This document shows positions 18,296 to 26,705 of a DNA stretch of 64,000 bases, piece after piece. Each line of letters opens with the position of its first letter. The stretch's first letter is position 1. The notes beneath the pieces were generated by a model that did not search any database, was not told the origin of the DNA, and was given only the letters and a program-made list of their open reading frames with translations. A program made the position numbers and the translations under genes. The stretch comes from Salinimicrobium terrae DSM 17865 (GTDB lineage Bacteria; Bacteroidota; Bacteroidia; Flavobacteriales; Flavobacteriaceae), in NCBI RefSeq assembly GCF_000424665.1, contig NZ_AUKI01000017.1, positions 248,001-312,000 on the forward strand, read 5' to 3'.

Positions 18296-20533
18296 ATGAG
18301 AAACAAATTATTAGCTCTTTCAGTTGGTTTTAGCCTTATCGCCTTTACAGGATGTCAGGATGGATCGGCAACTGATACAACAAATACAGAAGAAGCGAAG
18401 GAAAAAGACATTTTTGAGGGGAAACCCCTTAGCATGGAATACGAAGATGAAATTGACAGTTTAATTTCACTAATGACCCTGGAAGAAAAATCGGGAATGT
18501 TGCATGGGACAAGCATGTTTGCCACTTCAGGTGTTCCACGCCTGGGAATTCCGGAATTAACCATGGCCGATGGACCCCTGGGAGTACGTGAGGAGATCTC
18601 CCGGGACTCCTGGGCACCTGCAGGATGGGAAAATGATCATGCAACTTTCCTACCTGCCGGCGGCGGGCTCTCAGCAACGTGGAACCCTGAGCTGGCGTAC
18701 ACCTTTGGCAATGTCATAGGCGCAGAAACACGTGACCGCAATAAACATGTCCTACTGGCGCCTGCTTTTAATATCATCAGGACTCCGCTGGGTGGCCGCA
18801 CCTACGAATACTTTTCTGAAGATCCATTTTTGAACAAGCAAATTGCTGTCCCGTACATAGTTGGGATTCAGGAAAATGATGTAGCTGCCAGTATCAAGCA
18901 CTACGCCGTTAACAACCAGGAAACAAACCGTGGTACCGTGGATGTACTCCTGGACGAGCGAACCCTTAGGGAAATTTATCTTCCTGCTTTCGAAGCTGCC
19001 GTTGAACAAGGACATGCCTATAGCGTCATGGGCGCTTATAACAGATTACGTGGAGATTACCTAAACGAAAATGAATATATGCTCCAGGAGGTTTTGAGGG
19101 ACGAGTGGGGTTTTAAAGGATTTGTGGTTTCAGACTGGGCTGCAATCCATAGCACGGTTAAGGCCTTAAAAGCCGGAGCAGATGTTGAAATGGGAACCAA
19201 CGCACCTTTTGAGGAATACTATTTCGCCCAACCGCTTATAGAGGCTGTAAAATCGGGAGAACTTTCTGAAGATGAAGTAAATGAAAGTGTTAGAAGAGTG
19301 CTTAGGGTGATGTATAACATTAAAGCAATTGATTCCACTGGACGCGCTGAAGGCAGCCGTAATACTGAACAACACTTGAAGGATGTTTACAATATCGCTT
19401 CAGAATCTGTGGTTCTCCTAAGAAATGAAAAGGACTTGCTTCCCATAAATGCTCAGGAGATTAATAGCATAGCTGTGTTAGGAAATAACGCCACGAGAAC
19501 CTATGCCCAGGGAGGATTTGGTGCCGGAGTTAAAACAAAAACTGAAGTTACGCCGCTTGAAGCACTTCAGAATAAACTACCGGAATCTGTTACAATAAAT
19601 TACGCCAAAGGTTACGAGGAAAATTATGTTCCTGCGGAAGACGGAAACCAGAATTACGGCCGCCAAACTATTGATGAACTGGACGAAGCGATGGTGCAGG
19701 AGGCAGTAGAGGCTGCAAAGAAATCTGATATTGCAGTGGTTTTTGCCGGTTCCAACCGGGATTATGAATCTGAAGCAGCAGACCGTCGGGACCTTCAATT
19801 GCCATTTGGCCAGGAAGAATTTATCGACAGGATCAAAGCAGCAAACCCAAATACAGTCGTTGTAATGATTGCCGGTGCTCCTTTTGATCTTCGAAAAGTG
19901 GAAAAAGACGCTTCCACTCTAGTATGGAGCTGGTTCAATGGATCAGAAGGTGGAAACGCTTTAGTAGATGTGCTTTTAGGAAAAATTAATCCATCGGGGA
20001 AACTGCCATGGACTATGCCGATGGCATTGGAAGATTCTCCCGCTCATGCTACTAACAGCTTCCCGGGGGGCGAATCTGTAACTTATGAAGAAGGAATTCT
20101 GGTTGGTTATCGCTGGTTCGATACTAAAAATATCGATCCTATGTATCCCTTTGGCTACGGACTTTCTTACACAGATTTTGATTTTTCTAACGCCCGAGTA
20201 AATAAAACTGAAGCTTTTACGGACGATGAAACTATTCAGGTTTCTGTAGATGTTACCAATATCGGGGAACTTGATGGGAAGGAAGTGGTTCAGCTTTATG
20301 TTTCCAAAACAGATTCTAATGTAGAGCGTGCCGCTCAGGAACTTAAAGGTTTTGAGAAAGCAATGATCGCTGCAGGGGAGACAGAGACTGTGACTATTGA
20401 AGTGCCGGTAAAAGAACTTGCTTACTATAATATTGAAAATAAAAAATGGACCGTAGAACCGGGAATCTACACTCTAAAATTGGGGAATTCTTCCCGCAAT
20501 ATTTTGCAGGAAGTAAAGATTGAAATAGAGTAG
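18296..20533 (+). CDS. GH3 beta-glucosidase lipoprotein
   Basis: 745-residue family 3 beta-glucosidase with a lipobox to Cys20 (LIAFTGC). Barrel motifs: DGPLGVRE, GRTYEYFSEDPFL, SIKHYAVNNQETNR and nucleophile Asp280 in FVVSDWAAIHS. It is followed by the alpha/beta sandwich and a C-terminal fibronectin-like domain ending in a beta-sandwich (WTVEPGIYTLKLG). It would remove glucose from the non-reducing end of de-branched xyloglucan or cello-oligosaccharides. The start is the ATG at 18296 (MRNKLLAL); a TTG two codons upstream is less likely. It lies 9 bp after the previous GH3 gene, so the two are probably co-transcribed; the GH29 gene follows after 91 bp. Confidence 0.9.
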   Translation: MRNKLLALSVGFSLIAFTGCQDGSATDTTNTEEAKEKDIFEGKPLSMEYEDEIDSLISLMTLEEKSGMLHGTSMFATSGVPRLGIPELTMADGPLGVREEISRDSWAPAGWENDHATFLPAGGGLSATWNPELAYTFGNVIGAETRDRNKHVLLAPAFNIIRTPLGGRTYEYFSEDPFLNKQIAVPYIVGIQENDVAASIKHYAVNNQETNRGTVDVLLDERTLREIYLPAFEAAVEQGHAYSVMGAYNRLRGDYLNENEYMLQEVLRDEWGFKGFVVSDWAAIHSTVKALKAGADVEMGTNAPFEEYYFAQPLIEAVKSGELSEDEVNESVRRVLRVMYNIKAIDSTGRAEGSRNTEQHLKDVYNIASESVVLLRNEKDLLPINAQEINSIAVLGNNATRTYAQGGFGAGVKTKTEVTPLEALQNKLPESVTINYAKGYEENYVPAEDGNQNYGRQTIDELDEAMVQEAVEAAKKSDIAVVFAGSNRDYESEAADRRDLQLPFGQEEFIDRIKAANPNTVVVMIAGAPFDLRKVEKDASTLVWSWFNGSEGGNALVDVLLGKINPSGKLPWTMPMALEDSPAHATNSFPGGESVTYEEGILVGYRWFDTKNIDPMYPFGYGLSYTDFDFSNARVNKTEAFTDDETIQVSVDVTNIGELDGKEVVQLYVSKTDSNVERAAQELKGFEKAMIAAGETETVTIEVPVKELAYYNIENKKWTVEPGIYTLKLGNSSRNILQEVKIEIE

Positions 20534-20552
20534 GAAGTTTATAAAAGAAGTT

Positions 20553-20571
20553 TCAAAAATGCCCTTTTTGG
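20553..20571. repeat. Imperfect copy of TCAAAAATGNCATTTTTGA palindrome
   Basis: Reads TCAAAAATGCCCTTTTTGG, 20 bp after a GH3 stop codon. An overlapping short stem AATGCC/GGCATT reaches 20580. Possibly a transcript-end hairpin; see the copies at 49011 and 49969. Confidence 0.4.
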
Positions 20572-20624
20572 ATAGGCATTAGTTGAAGGTCAAAGGTTAA
20601 CTAGTTTCGGAAGAAATAAAAATT

Positions 20625-22136
20625 ATGCAATACTTAAAAAATACAGCTATCCTTTTCGTGCTATTGATATTGGCTTGTGGCCGTAGTAATCAGCAGGAAA
20701 GTGTTGATGAGCTTCAGAAGGAAACTTATGTTGCCGACTGGGATTCCCTTGCAAAATATGATGAGACTGCTGAATGGTTTAAAGATGCCAAATTCGGGAT
20801 CTATTTGCATTGGGGAGTTCTGTCCGTTCCGGCGTATGCAAACGACTGGTATCCCAGGAATATGCACATAGAGGGTACAGATGAATATCGGCATCACGTG
20901 GAAACGTACGGAGAACATTCCGAATTTGGATATCACGATTACGTGCCCATGTTTAAAGCCGAAGAATTTGATGCCAATGCCTGGACCGATTTGTTTGTAA
21001 AGGCAGGTGCGAAATTTGGGGGGATTGTGGCGATTCATCATGACGGCTGGTCGAACTGGGATAGTGAGATCAACCCCTGGAATTCTGTTGACATGGGTCC
21101 CGAAAGGGATATTGTAGGGGAGCTGGAAAATGCCTTTAAGGAGCGTGATATGAAATTTGTCACCACCTTTCACAAGGCGAGGAACCTTCAAATTGCACAA
21201 CAGGATTCTACAAAATGGCTGGATGACACCTCGTATTTTCCATACAATCCGGAGTTGCCGACTTCTTCCGAAGATTCTTTGCTGTCGATCATGTATGGCA
21301 ATATTTTGAAGGAACAATTTTATAAAAACTGGCTGGGGGAATTAAAAGAAGTCATTGACAACTACAGCCCCGATCTTATTTATTTTGATAGCAAGCTCGA
21401 CAAATTACCCGACTCCCTGAAGAGAGAATTTGTTGCGTACTATTTCAATCATGCTGAAGCCAAAGACAAGCAGGTGGTGATCACCCATAAAGAGGGAGAA
21501 TTACCTAAATCTGTAAGTCTGGAAGACCTTGAGAAAGGACGAATGAAAGACAAGACTGAGGAATTCTGGCTTACCGATGAAACGGTTTCTGTAGGCAGCT
21601 GGAGTTACACGAATGATCTTGGCCTAAAAACTTCTGATGAAATTATTGACCTATTGGCCGATATCGTGAGTAAAAACGGAGCTTTAATGTTGAATATTTC
21701 TCCTAAGGCAAATGGCGTTATTCCGCAGAATCAGCAGGATATTTTATTGGAAATTGGAGAATGGCTGGATACCAACGGCGAAGCCATTTACGGCACACGC
21801 ACATGGGAAGTGTATGGTGAAGGTCCTACTAAACAGGAGCGATCGGGAATGTTTCTGGACAAATTGACTTACACCGCAGAAGATGTGCGATATACCCAAA
21901 AAGGGGAAAACATCTATGCTATTTTCCTGGGATGGCCGGGGAATAATAAACGAGTCACTCTAAGCTCTTTTTCACAAGAAGTGCTGGGGACAAATGTTCC
22001 CAATGTTAATTCCGTTTCAGTTTTAGGTGGCGGGGAGATAGCTTATGAACTTAATGAACAAGGACTACATCTTACAACTCCTGCAAATACAATAAATGAA
22101 AAGGCATTTGTAGTCAGGATTTCAACCGGAGACTAA
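20625..22136 (+). CDS. GH29 alpha-L-fucosidase lipoprotein
   Basis: 503-residue family 29 retaining alpha-L-fucosidase; lipobox to Cys18 (LLILAC). The family start is clear: WFKDAKFGIYLHWGVLSVPA, then DWYPRNM and the substrate-pocket block IHHDGWSNWDS. The likely nucleophile is Asp255 in LIYFDSKL, and the barrel ends with KNGALMLNISPKANGVIP. A C-terminal beta-sandwich follows. It would remove terminal fucose from fucogalactoxyloglucan side chains, which explains its place between the GH3 pair and the BACON-GH5 gene. The acid/base residue cannot be assigned by inspection. The next gene starts 22 bp after its stop. Confidence 0.9.
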   Translation: MQYLKNTAILFVLLILACGRSNQQESVDELQKETYVADWDSLAKYDETAEWFKDAKFGIYLHWGVLSVPAYANDWYPRNMHIEGTDEYRHHVETYGEHSEFGYHDYVPMFKAEEFDANAWTDLFVKAGAKFGGIVAIHHDGWSNWDSEINPWNSVDMGPERDIVGELENAFKERDMKFVTTFHKARNLQIAQQDSTKWLDDTSYFPYNPELPTSSEDSLLSIMYGNILKEQFYKNWLGELKEVIDNYSPDLIYFDSKLDKLPDSLKREFVAYYFNHAEAKDKQVVITHKEGELPKSVSLEDLEKGRMKDKTEEFWLTDETVSVGSWSYTNDLGLKTSDEIIDLLADIVSKNGALMLNISPKANGVIPQNQQDILLEIGEWLDTNGEAIYGTRTWEVYGEGPTKQERSGMFLDKLTYTAEDVRYTQKGENIYAIFLGWPGNNKRVTLSSFSQEVLGTNVPNVNSVSVLGGGEIAYELNEQGLHLTTPANTINEKAFVVRISTGD

Positions 22137-22158
22137 CATTAACTTAATACTTTTAATC

Positions 22159-23613
22159 ATGTTGAAGACAAAATTTACATCGTGGACATTCCTGCTACTA
22201 ATGTTAGTAGCGGGTTTTACTTCCTGTTCGCAGGAGGATGATAACGACCCCGTAATTGTAGATCCCTCGCTCAGCGTTAGCCCTGCGGCTATGGCATTTA
22301 GTGCTGAAGGTGGGGCAAAAGGAATGCAGATATCCAGCAACACCCTCTGGACTATTACAGGAGTTCCGGACTGGCTAAGCCTTTCGGAAGTTGCCTCTGA
22401 AGGAACCTTGAATATTCAGGTTACCGCACAACCGAATGAGATGTTGGAGAGCAGAGCTGTAACTTTAACGATATCTGGAGATAATGGAGATCTTGTGGAT
22501 GAAGTACAGGTAACCCAGGAAGCAGCCGAAGAAGAGGTGCCCGATGAAGGAGTTGAAGCTTCTATTCCACCGGATAATTCTGGGATGAGAGATATGACAA
22601 GTGTTCAATTATCAGATGAGATGGGAATTGGCTGGAACCTTGGAAATTCTCTTGAGGCCATAGGCGGAGAAACCGCCTGGGGAAATCCGGTCGTTACTGA
22701 GCGACTTATCGATTCAGTAAAAGCAGCAGGTTTCAATACCGTTCGAATTCCAGTAGCATGGAGTAAATTCTCAGATCCCGAGAATTTTATAATTCAGGAG
22801 CAATGGATGAATCGCGTAGAAGAAGTTGCAAATTATGTGCTGGATAATGACATGTATGCAATCATCAACATCCACTGGGATGGCGGATGGATGCAACCGA
22901 CTTATGATGACCAGGATTATGTAAATGAGCGTTTAGATGCCATGTGGCAACAAATTGCTATTCACTTTAGAGATTATGACGATAATTTACTTTTTGCCGG
23001 CACCAATGAAGTTATGGTCGAAGGTGATTACGGCACTCCTACCGAGGAATATTATACCGTTCAAAACAGCTTTAACGAGACTTTTGTTAACACGGTGAGG
23101 GAAACTGGCGGTAGAAACCACTACAGGCATCTCGTAGTACAGGGATTTAATACAAATATCGACCATACCGTGAATTATGTTGTTGTTCCCGAAGATGTTG
23201 TAGACAACAGGTTATTCATGGAAGTTCACTACTATGATCCCTACAATTTTACGCTGAATGAAAATAGTACAGTTTACCAGTGGGGTGAAGACGCACCGGA
23301 ATCTGAAGATTGGGCAAATGAATCTTATGCCGATAGTCAATTTGAAAAAATGAAGACCAATTTTATCGATCAGGGAATTGGAGTGATTTTGGGAGAATAT
23401 GGCGCTATTAGGAGAGAGGGAGTTGAAGGACATGAAGCGTATCGGGAATATTATAATGAATATATAACCGCGGCTGCCCTGGAACACGGATTGGTACCGG
23501 TATACTGGGACAACGGAGATGTAGATGATCTCGGTTTTGCCCTTTTTGACAGGAGTACGGGAGAAGTTCTTTATCCCGGGCTACTGGATGTTTTAATGGC
23601 CACAGAAAATTAG
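22159..23613 (+). CDS. BACON-GH5_4 endo-xyloglucanase/endoglucanase lipoprotein
   Basis: 484-residue surface endo-acting enzyme. Lipobox to Cys23 (FTSC), a BACON beta-sandwich (about 36-122: LSVSPAAMAFSAEGG, WLSLS, VTQEA), an acidic linker, and a GH5 barrel beginning GIGWNLGNSLEA with NTVRIPVAW. Acid/base Glu284 is in GTNEVMV and nucleophile Glu413 in ILGEYGAI. The architecture and the WNLGN start match the BACON-GH5 subfamily 4 xyloglucanase of the Bacteroides ovatus xyloglucan locus, the best single clue to the substrate of this region. It would make the first cut in polymeric xyloglucan at the cell surface. The gene is last in the enzyme run and is followed by a strong terminator at 23637. 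Confidence 0.92.
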   Translation: MLKTKFTSWTFLLLMLVAGFTSCSQEDDNDPVIVDPSLSVSPAAMAFSAEGGAKGMQISSNTLWTITGVPDWLSLSEVASEGTLNIQVTAQPNEMLESRAVTLTISGDNGDLVDEVQVTQEAAEEEVPDEGVEASIPPDNSGMRDMTSVQLSDEMGIGWNLGNSLEAIGGETAWGNPVVTERLIDSVKAAGFNTVRIPVAWSKFSDPENFIIQEQWMNRVEEVANYVLDNDMYAIINIHWDGGWMQPTYDDQDYVNERLDAMWQQIAIHFRDYDDNLLFAGTNEVMVEGDYGTPTEEYYTVQNSFNETFVNTVRETGGRNHYRHLVVQGFNTNIDHTVNYVVVPEDVVDNRLFMEVHYYDPYNFTLNENSTVYQWGEDAPESEDWANESYADSQFEKMKTNFIDQGIGVILGEYGAIRREGVEGHEAYREYYNEYITAAALEHGLVPVYWDNGDVDDLGFALFDRSTGEVLYPGLLDVLMATEN

Positions 23614-23636
23614 TTGTTAGTTAGTTTCTAATTGTT

Positions 23637-23686
23637 GAAAAGCTTATTCTCCTCCTGTGGGGGAGAGTAAGCCTTTTCTTTTTTTC
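23637..23686 (+). terminator. Intrinsic terminator after the xyloglucan enzyme run
   Basis: Long imperfect stem: GAAAAG-CTTA-TCTCC (from 23637) pairs with GGAGAGTAAGCCTTTTC (to about 23678), 4-nt loop, followed by a T-rich tract to 23686. Lies 24 bp after the GH5 stop codon. Confidence 0.85.
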
Positions 23687-23716
23687 TACTTTAGTCATTC
23701 ATTTTAGATTCTGGAT

Positions 23717-25018
23717 ATGCTACAAAAGATATTTAATTCACAGAAGTACGTAGTGATAATGCTTCTGCTGGTGACCACACTGGTATCAGCTCAGAACCCT
23801 TCTAATTCCGCACTTACTTCAGCAGCTTCTGTAGCGGAAGCGGGGATGAGTGAATCGCGACTGGATAAAATTGATCAAATGCTCAAAGAAGCTATTGCTG
23901 AAAAAGAAATTCCGGGAGCTGTAGCTCTAATAGCGAAAGATGGCAAGATTGTCTACCATAAAAGCTTTGGAACGGCTAATGCTGAAGGCAGTGAACTGCA
24001 AAAAGATGACATTTTCAGAATTGCGTCTCAAACAAAAGCTATAACCTCGACTGCCGTCATGATGTTGTGGGAGGAAGGGAAATTCAGGCTGGATGATCCC
24101 ATTTCCAAATATATTCCGGAGTTTAAGGATCCTCAGGTCATTGAAACCTTTAATGAAAAGGATTCTACTTATACTACAAAACCGGCAGGTAAGGAAATAA
24201 CTATCCGGCAGCTACTCACCCATACCTCCGGCCTGGGATATGGCAGAATAGATTCTGATGAAAAAATTAGAAAAATATACGCTAAGGCGGGGATTGTTGA
24301 CCTTTTTACCACAGATAATGTAAGCATTGAAGAGAATGTGAAGAAATTAGCAGAATTGCCACTGTACGCAATGCCCGGTGAAGAATGGCACTACAGCGAA
24401 GGTCTTGATGTGCTTGGTTATTTTGTGGAAAAGATATCAGGCCAAGCATTTGACCATTTTTTAAAGGAAAGGATTTTTGAGCCCTTGGGAATGGACGATA
24501 CGCAGTTCTATATTTCTGAAGAAGATGAGGATCGTCTTGTAGCCGTGCAGCACAAAAAAAATGGAGAATGGCAGAATTTTCCCATTACTTTTTACGACCC
24601 CGATTATCCTTTCAAAGGTGCAAAGGAATTCTTTTCGGGTGGGGCCGGGCTTACAAGTACTGCGGAAGATTATGCCCGTTTTCTTCAATTGTACCTGAAC
24701 GGGGGTGAACTTAACGGCAACAGGATACTAAGCAGGACCACTGTAGATCTTATTCTGAAAAATCACGCAAAAGAACTTTTTGGAGATCCAAATAAAGATC
24801 ACGGATTGGCATTTTCAGTCCTGAATGAAGAAGGAGCTCGAACCGGAGGTTTGGGAAGTGAAGGCACATTCGACTGGGGAGGTTATTTCAACACCCAGTA
24901 TTTTGCAGATCCCGAAGAAGATGTGATTGGAATTATTCTAAAACAAACTCAGGGAGACACCGGCGATGAAACCGGATGGAAGTTCCGGCAGATGGTGATG
25001 GCGAGTATTTCTGATTAG
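23717..25018 (+). CDS. Serine beta-lactamase-like hydrolase (possible esterase)
   Basis: 433-residue secreted protein (signal ending near TLVSAQ) of the beta-lactamase/class C esterase/DD-peptidase superfamily. The catalytic SxxK tetrad start is Ser104-Gln-Thr-Lys107 in RIASQTKAITS, and the second motif is Tyr226-Ser in WHYSEGLDVLGY. The family blocks IPGAVALIAKDGKIVYHKSFG (cited in part: IPGAVALIA) and TIRQLLTHTSGLGYG are also clear. Such proteins are annotated variously as beta-lactamase, esterase or peptidase; activity cannot be predicted. Because it follows the xyloglucan enzymes it could be a carbohydrate de-esterase, but it sits after a terminator and may be an independent gene. The downstream neighbour is convergent. 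Confidence 0.85.
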   Translation: MLQKIFNSQKYVVIMLLLVTTLVSAQNPSNSALTSAASVAEAGMSESRLDKIDQMLKEAIAEKEIPGAVALIAKDGKIVYHKSFGTANAEGSELQKDDIFRIASQTKAITSTAVMMLWEEGKFRLDDPISKYIPEFKDPQVIETFNEKDSTYTTKPAGKEITIRQLLTHTSGLGYGRIDSDEKIRKIYAKAGIVDLFTTDNVSIEENVKKLAELPLYAMPGEEWHYSEGLDVLGYFVEKISGQAFDHFLKERIFEPLGMDDTQFYISEEDEDRLVAVQHKKNGEWQNFPITFYDPDYPFKGAKEFFSGGAGLTSTAEDYARFLQLYLNGGELNGNRILSRTTVDLILKNHAKELFGDPNKDHGLAFSVLNEEGARTGGLGSEGTFDWGGYFNTQYFADPEEDVIGIILKQTQGDTGDETGWKFRQMVMASISD

Positions 25019-25117
25019 ATCAGGAAGTTGTCTGGAGAGAATTCTCCGATATAAAGAACTTCTAAAGTTGGAAATGCAGAGCTTTATTAGCCACTAAAAG
25101 ATACTGGAATTATAATT

Positions 25118-25636
25118 TTACTGTTTAACATCTTCCATCAGCCACTTTTCCACCTCCTGATCTTCCTGTCCATGTAAAACCGAAATATCGCCTGTTGTTT
25201 CAAATACTACAGCCTTGACCTGGGAAAGTTGGATAACATTTGCCTCCCGTAGCTTCGCACGCAGGTCTCCTTTTGTAACTCTTGCTTTTTTTAAATTCTC
25301 TTCCAGAACCCGGGAACCCTTCATTAATAAAAATGGTTTATTCTCCACAAGCTTTCCGAAGGAGTCAAACCTTCTTAAATAAGCAACCAGCTGCTGTAGA
25401 AGATAAACAGATGCAAGGCCAATTATTCCTGTTACAAGATTCACAGAGGCTAATAAAAGAGTACTACCTATAATCGATCCAATCGCAATGGTCATTGCGA
25501 AATCAAAACTGGACATCTTAGAGAAGCTTCTTTTTCCTGCAATCCTGGTGAATAAAATCACAGCACAGTAAATTCCTACTGCCGACAAAAAAACGGCTAA
25601 TAAAGATCCGCCTGAAATACCAAAATATTTGTCCAT
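25118..25636 (-). CDS. DUF421 (YetF-like) membrane protein
   Basis: 172 residues. About three hydrophobic segments lie in the first 90 residues, followed by a soluble alpha/beta tail. The family signature FTRIAGKRSFSKMSSFDF and IAIGSIIGS is present (RxxGKR...L/MxxFDF), and the tail has NKPFLLMKGSRVLEENL. DUF421/YetF proteins are inner-membrane proteins of uncertain role, often in stress or sporulation contexts. The start ATG at 25636 has no competitor. Convergent with the serine hydrolase and divergent from the SYLF gene. Confidence 0.85.
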   Translation of the reverse strand: MDKYFGISGGSLLAVFLSAVGIYCAVILFTRIAGKRSFSKMSSFDFAMTIAIGSIIGSTLLLASVNLVTGIIGLASVYLLQQLVAYLRRFDSFGKLVENKPFLLMKGSRVLEENLKKARVTKGDLRAKLREANVIQLSQVKAVVFETTGDISVLHGQEDQEVEKWLMEDVKQ

Positions 25637-25968
25637 ACCGAGTAATTTTTAGTATAAGGATAGTTGTACAAGATAATAATTCCTTTCAGTTCCAATGGGA
25701 GCTAAAGCTTTTTAGTTTTAGTCCTGATTGAGCTCCCTGAATAAAATCTTGTTAGGCACCAATAGATTAGATTCAAAAGAAATATTTAGCTGCAAAATTT
25801 AAATAATCTAACCCCATTTTGATGTCCAATTGAAGCCGGATATCCTTTTTAACTATCGAGGGCCATGAGAGCATCAAACCTTAAGATTTCGTGAAATAAC
25901 GTGCGGTTAACAGTCTTGCGGGTTATTATTCAGTACTTTAAGGTTATAACCTTAAAACAGATATAATT
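25637..25968. other. Divergent intergenic region, DUF421 / SYLF genes
   Basis: 332 bp of AT-rich DNA between two divergent genes, with no reading frame of interest. The notable element is the 20-bp perfect palindrome at 25937-25956, close to the SYLF start. No exact TAnnTTTG element was found on either strand. Confidence 0.5.
25937..25956. promoter_or_regulatory. 20-bp perfect palindrome, operator candidate
   Basis: TTTAAGGTTATAACCTTAAA is its own reverse complement over all 20 bases and ends 12 bp before the ATG of the SYLF gene. That position is right for a repressor site over the transcript start or a leader hairpin. No regulator gene is adjacent, so the binding protein is unknown. Confidence 0.5.
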
Positions 25969-26538
25969 ATGAAAAGAATATCTTATAATTTTTACAGCGC
26001 ACTTATAGTTTTGATGCTACTCTTTACCTCGGCCAATGTTAGTGCCCAGGATAGGGATATGCTAATGGACATGGAAAAGCGGGAAGTAATACAAACTGAT
26101 GCGATGGATGCGAAAGCTGCTTTTAAAAGGGCCAATCCAGAATTGGAAAATATGCTAAATGAAGCTGCCGGTTATGCAATTTTTCCTAATGTAGGAAAAG
26201 GAGCCTGGATCCTAGGTGGTGCAGCAGGAAACGGTATTGTTTATGAAAACGGCGAAGTTGCCGGTTATGCTGAGCTTAGACAAATAGATATAGGATTCCA
26301 GTTTGGAGGAAAGGCTTTTAGAGAATTGATTGTTTTCCAGACTCAGGAAGCTCTCGACACGTTCAAGGAAGGTAATTTTGAATTTGGCGGTAGTGCTTCT
26401 GCAGTGATCTGGGATGAAGGAGCGGGTGAAGCCCTTACTTTTGAAAATGGTGCCGGAGTAGCAATTATGCCCAAAGCCGGACTTATGGCAGGTATATCTG
26501 TAGGAGGTCAGGAGTTTGACTATCGTGCAGTTGAATAA
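25969..26538 (+). CDS. Secreted SYLF (YSC84/Ysc84-like lipid-binding) protein
   Basis: 189 residues with a Sec signal ending at SANVSA/QDRD. The mature part is one SYLF domain: AAGYAIFPNVGKGAWILGGAAGNGIVYENG (cited in part: GYAIFPNVGKGAWILGGA), DIGFQFGGKAFRELIVFQTQ and a glycine-rich C-terminal half (AGVAIMPKAGLMAGISVGGQ). SYLF domains bind phosphoinositides in eukaryotes; the role of the secreted bacterial versions is unclear, with envelope stress often suggested. The gene stands alone: divergent from DUF421, ended by a strong terminator at 26562, with a perfect palindrome just upstream that suggests dedicated control. Confidence 0.87.
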   Translation: MKRISYNFYSALIVLMLLFTSANVSAQDRDMLMDMEKREVIQTDAMDAKAAFKRANPELENMLNEAAGYAIFPNVGKGAWILGGAAGNGIVYENGEVAGYAELRQIDIGFQFGGKAFRELIVFQTQEALDTFKEGNFEFGGSASAVIWDEGAGEALTFENGAGVAIMPKAGLMAGISVGGQEFDYRAVE

Positions 26539-26561
26539 ATGCCTAAGAAAACTCACTTTTT

Positions 26562-26590
26562 AAACCGGATCGTTTTGATCCGGTTTTTTT
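26562..26590 (+). terminator. Strong intrinsic terminator after the SYLF gene
   Basis: AAACCGGATC pairs perfectly with GATCCGGTTT (10 bp, 5-nt loop GTTTT), followed by TTTT. It starts 24 bp after the stop codon. Confidence 0.92.
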
Positions 26591-26705
26591 ATGCGTTCAA
26601 TAGAATCGGCTTTTGGTCTTATGTGGTTGCAGTTTTCAGGAGGATAATCTGAAGTAGAAATTAAAATCCTACTGGCTACTGATTACTGACCACTGCGTAC
26701 TATTT

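Noticed and set aside
20661-21317. 218-codon open frame antisense to the GH29 gene
   Set aside because: Shadow of a strongly supported coding sequence on the other strand; its translation shows no domain or signal.
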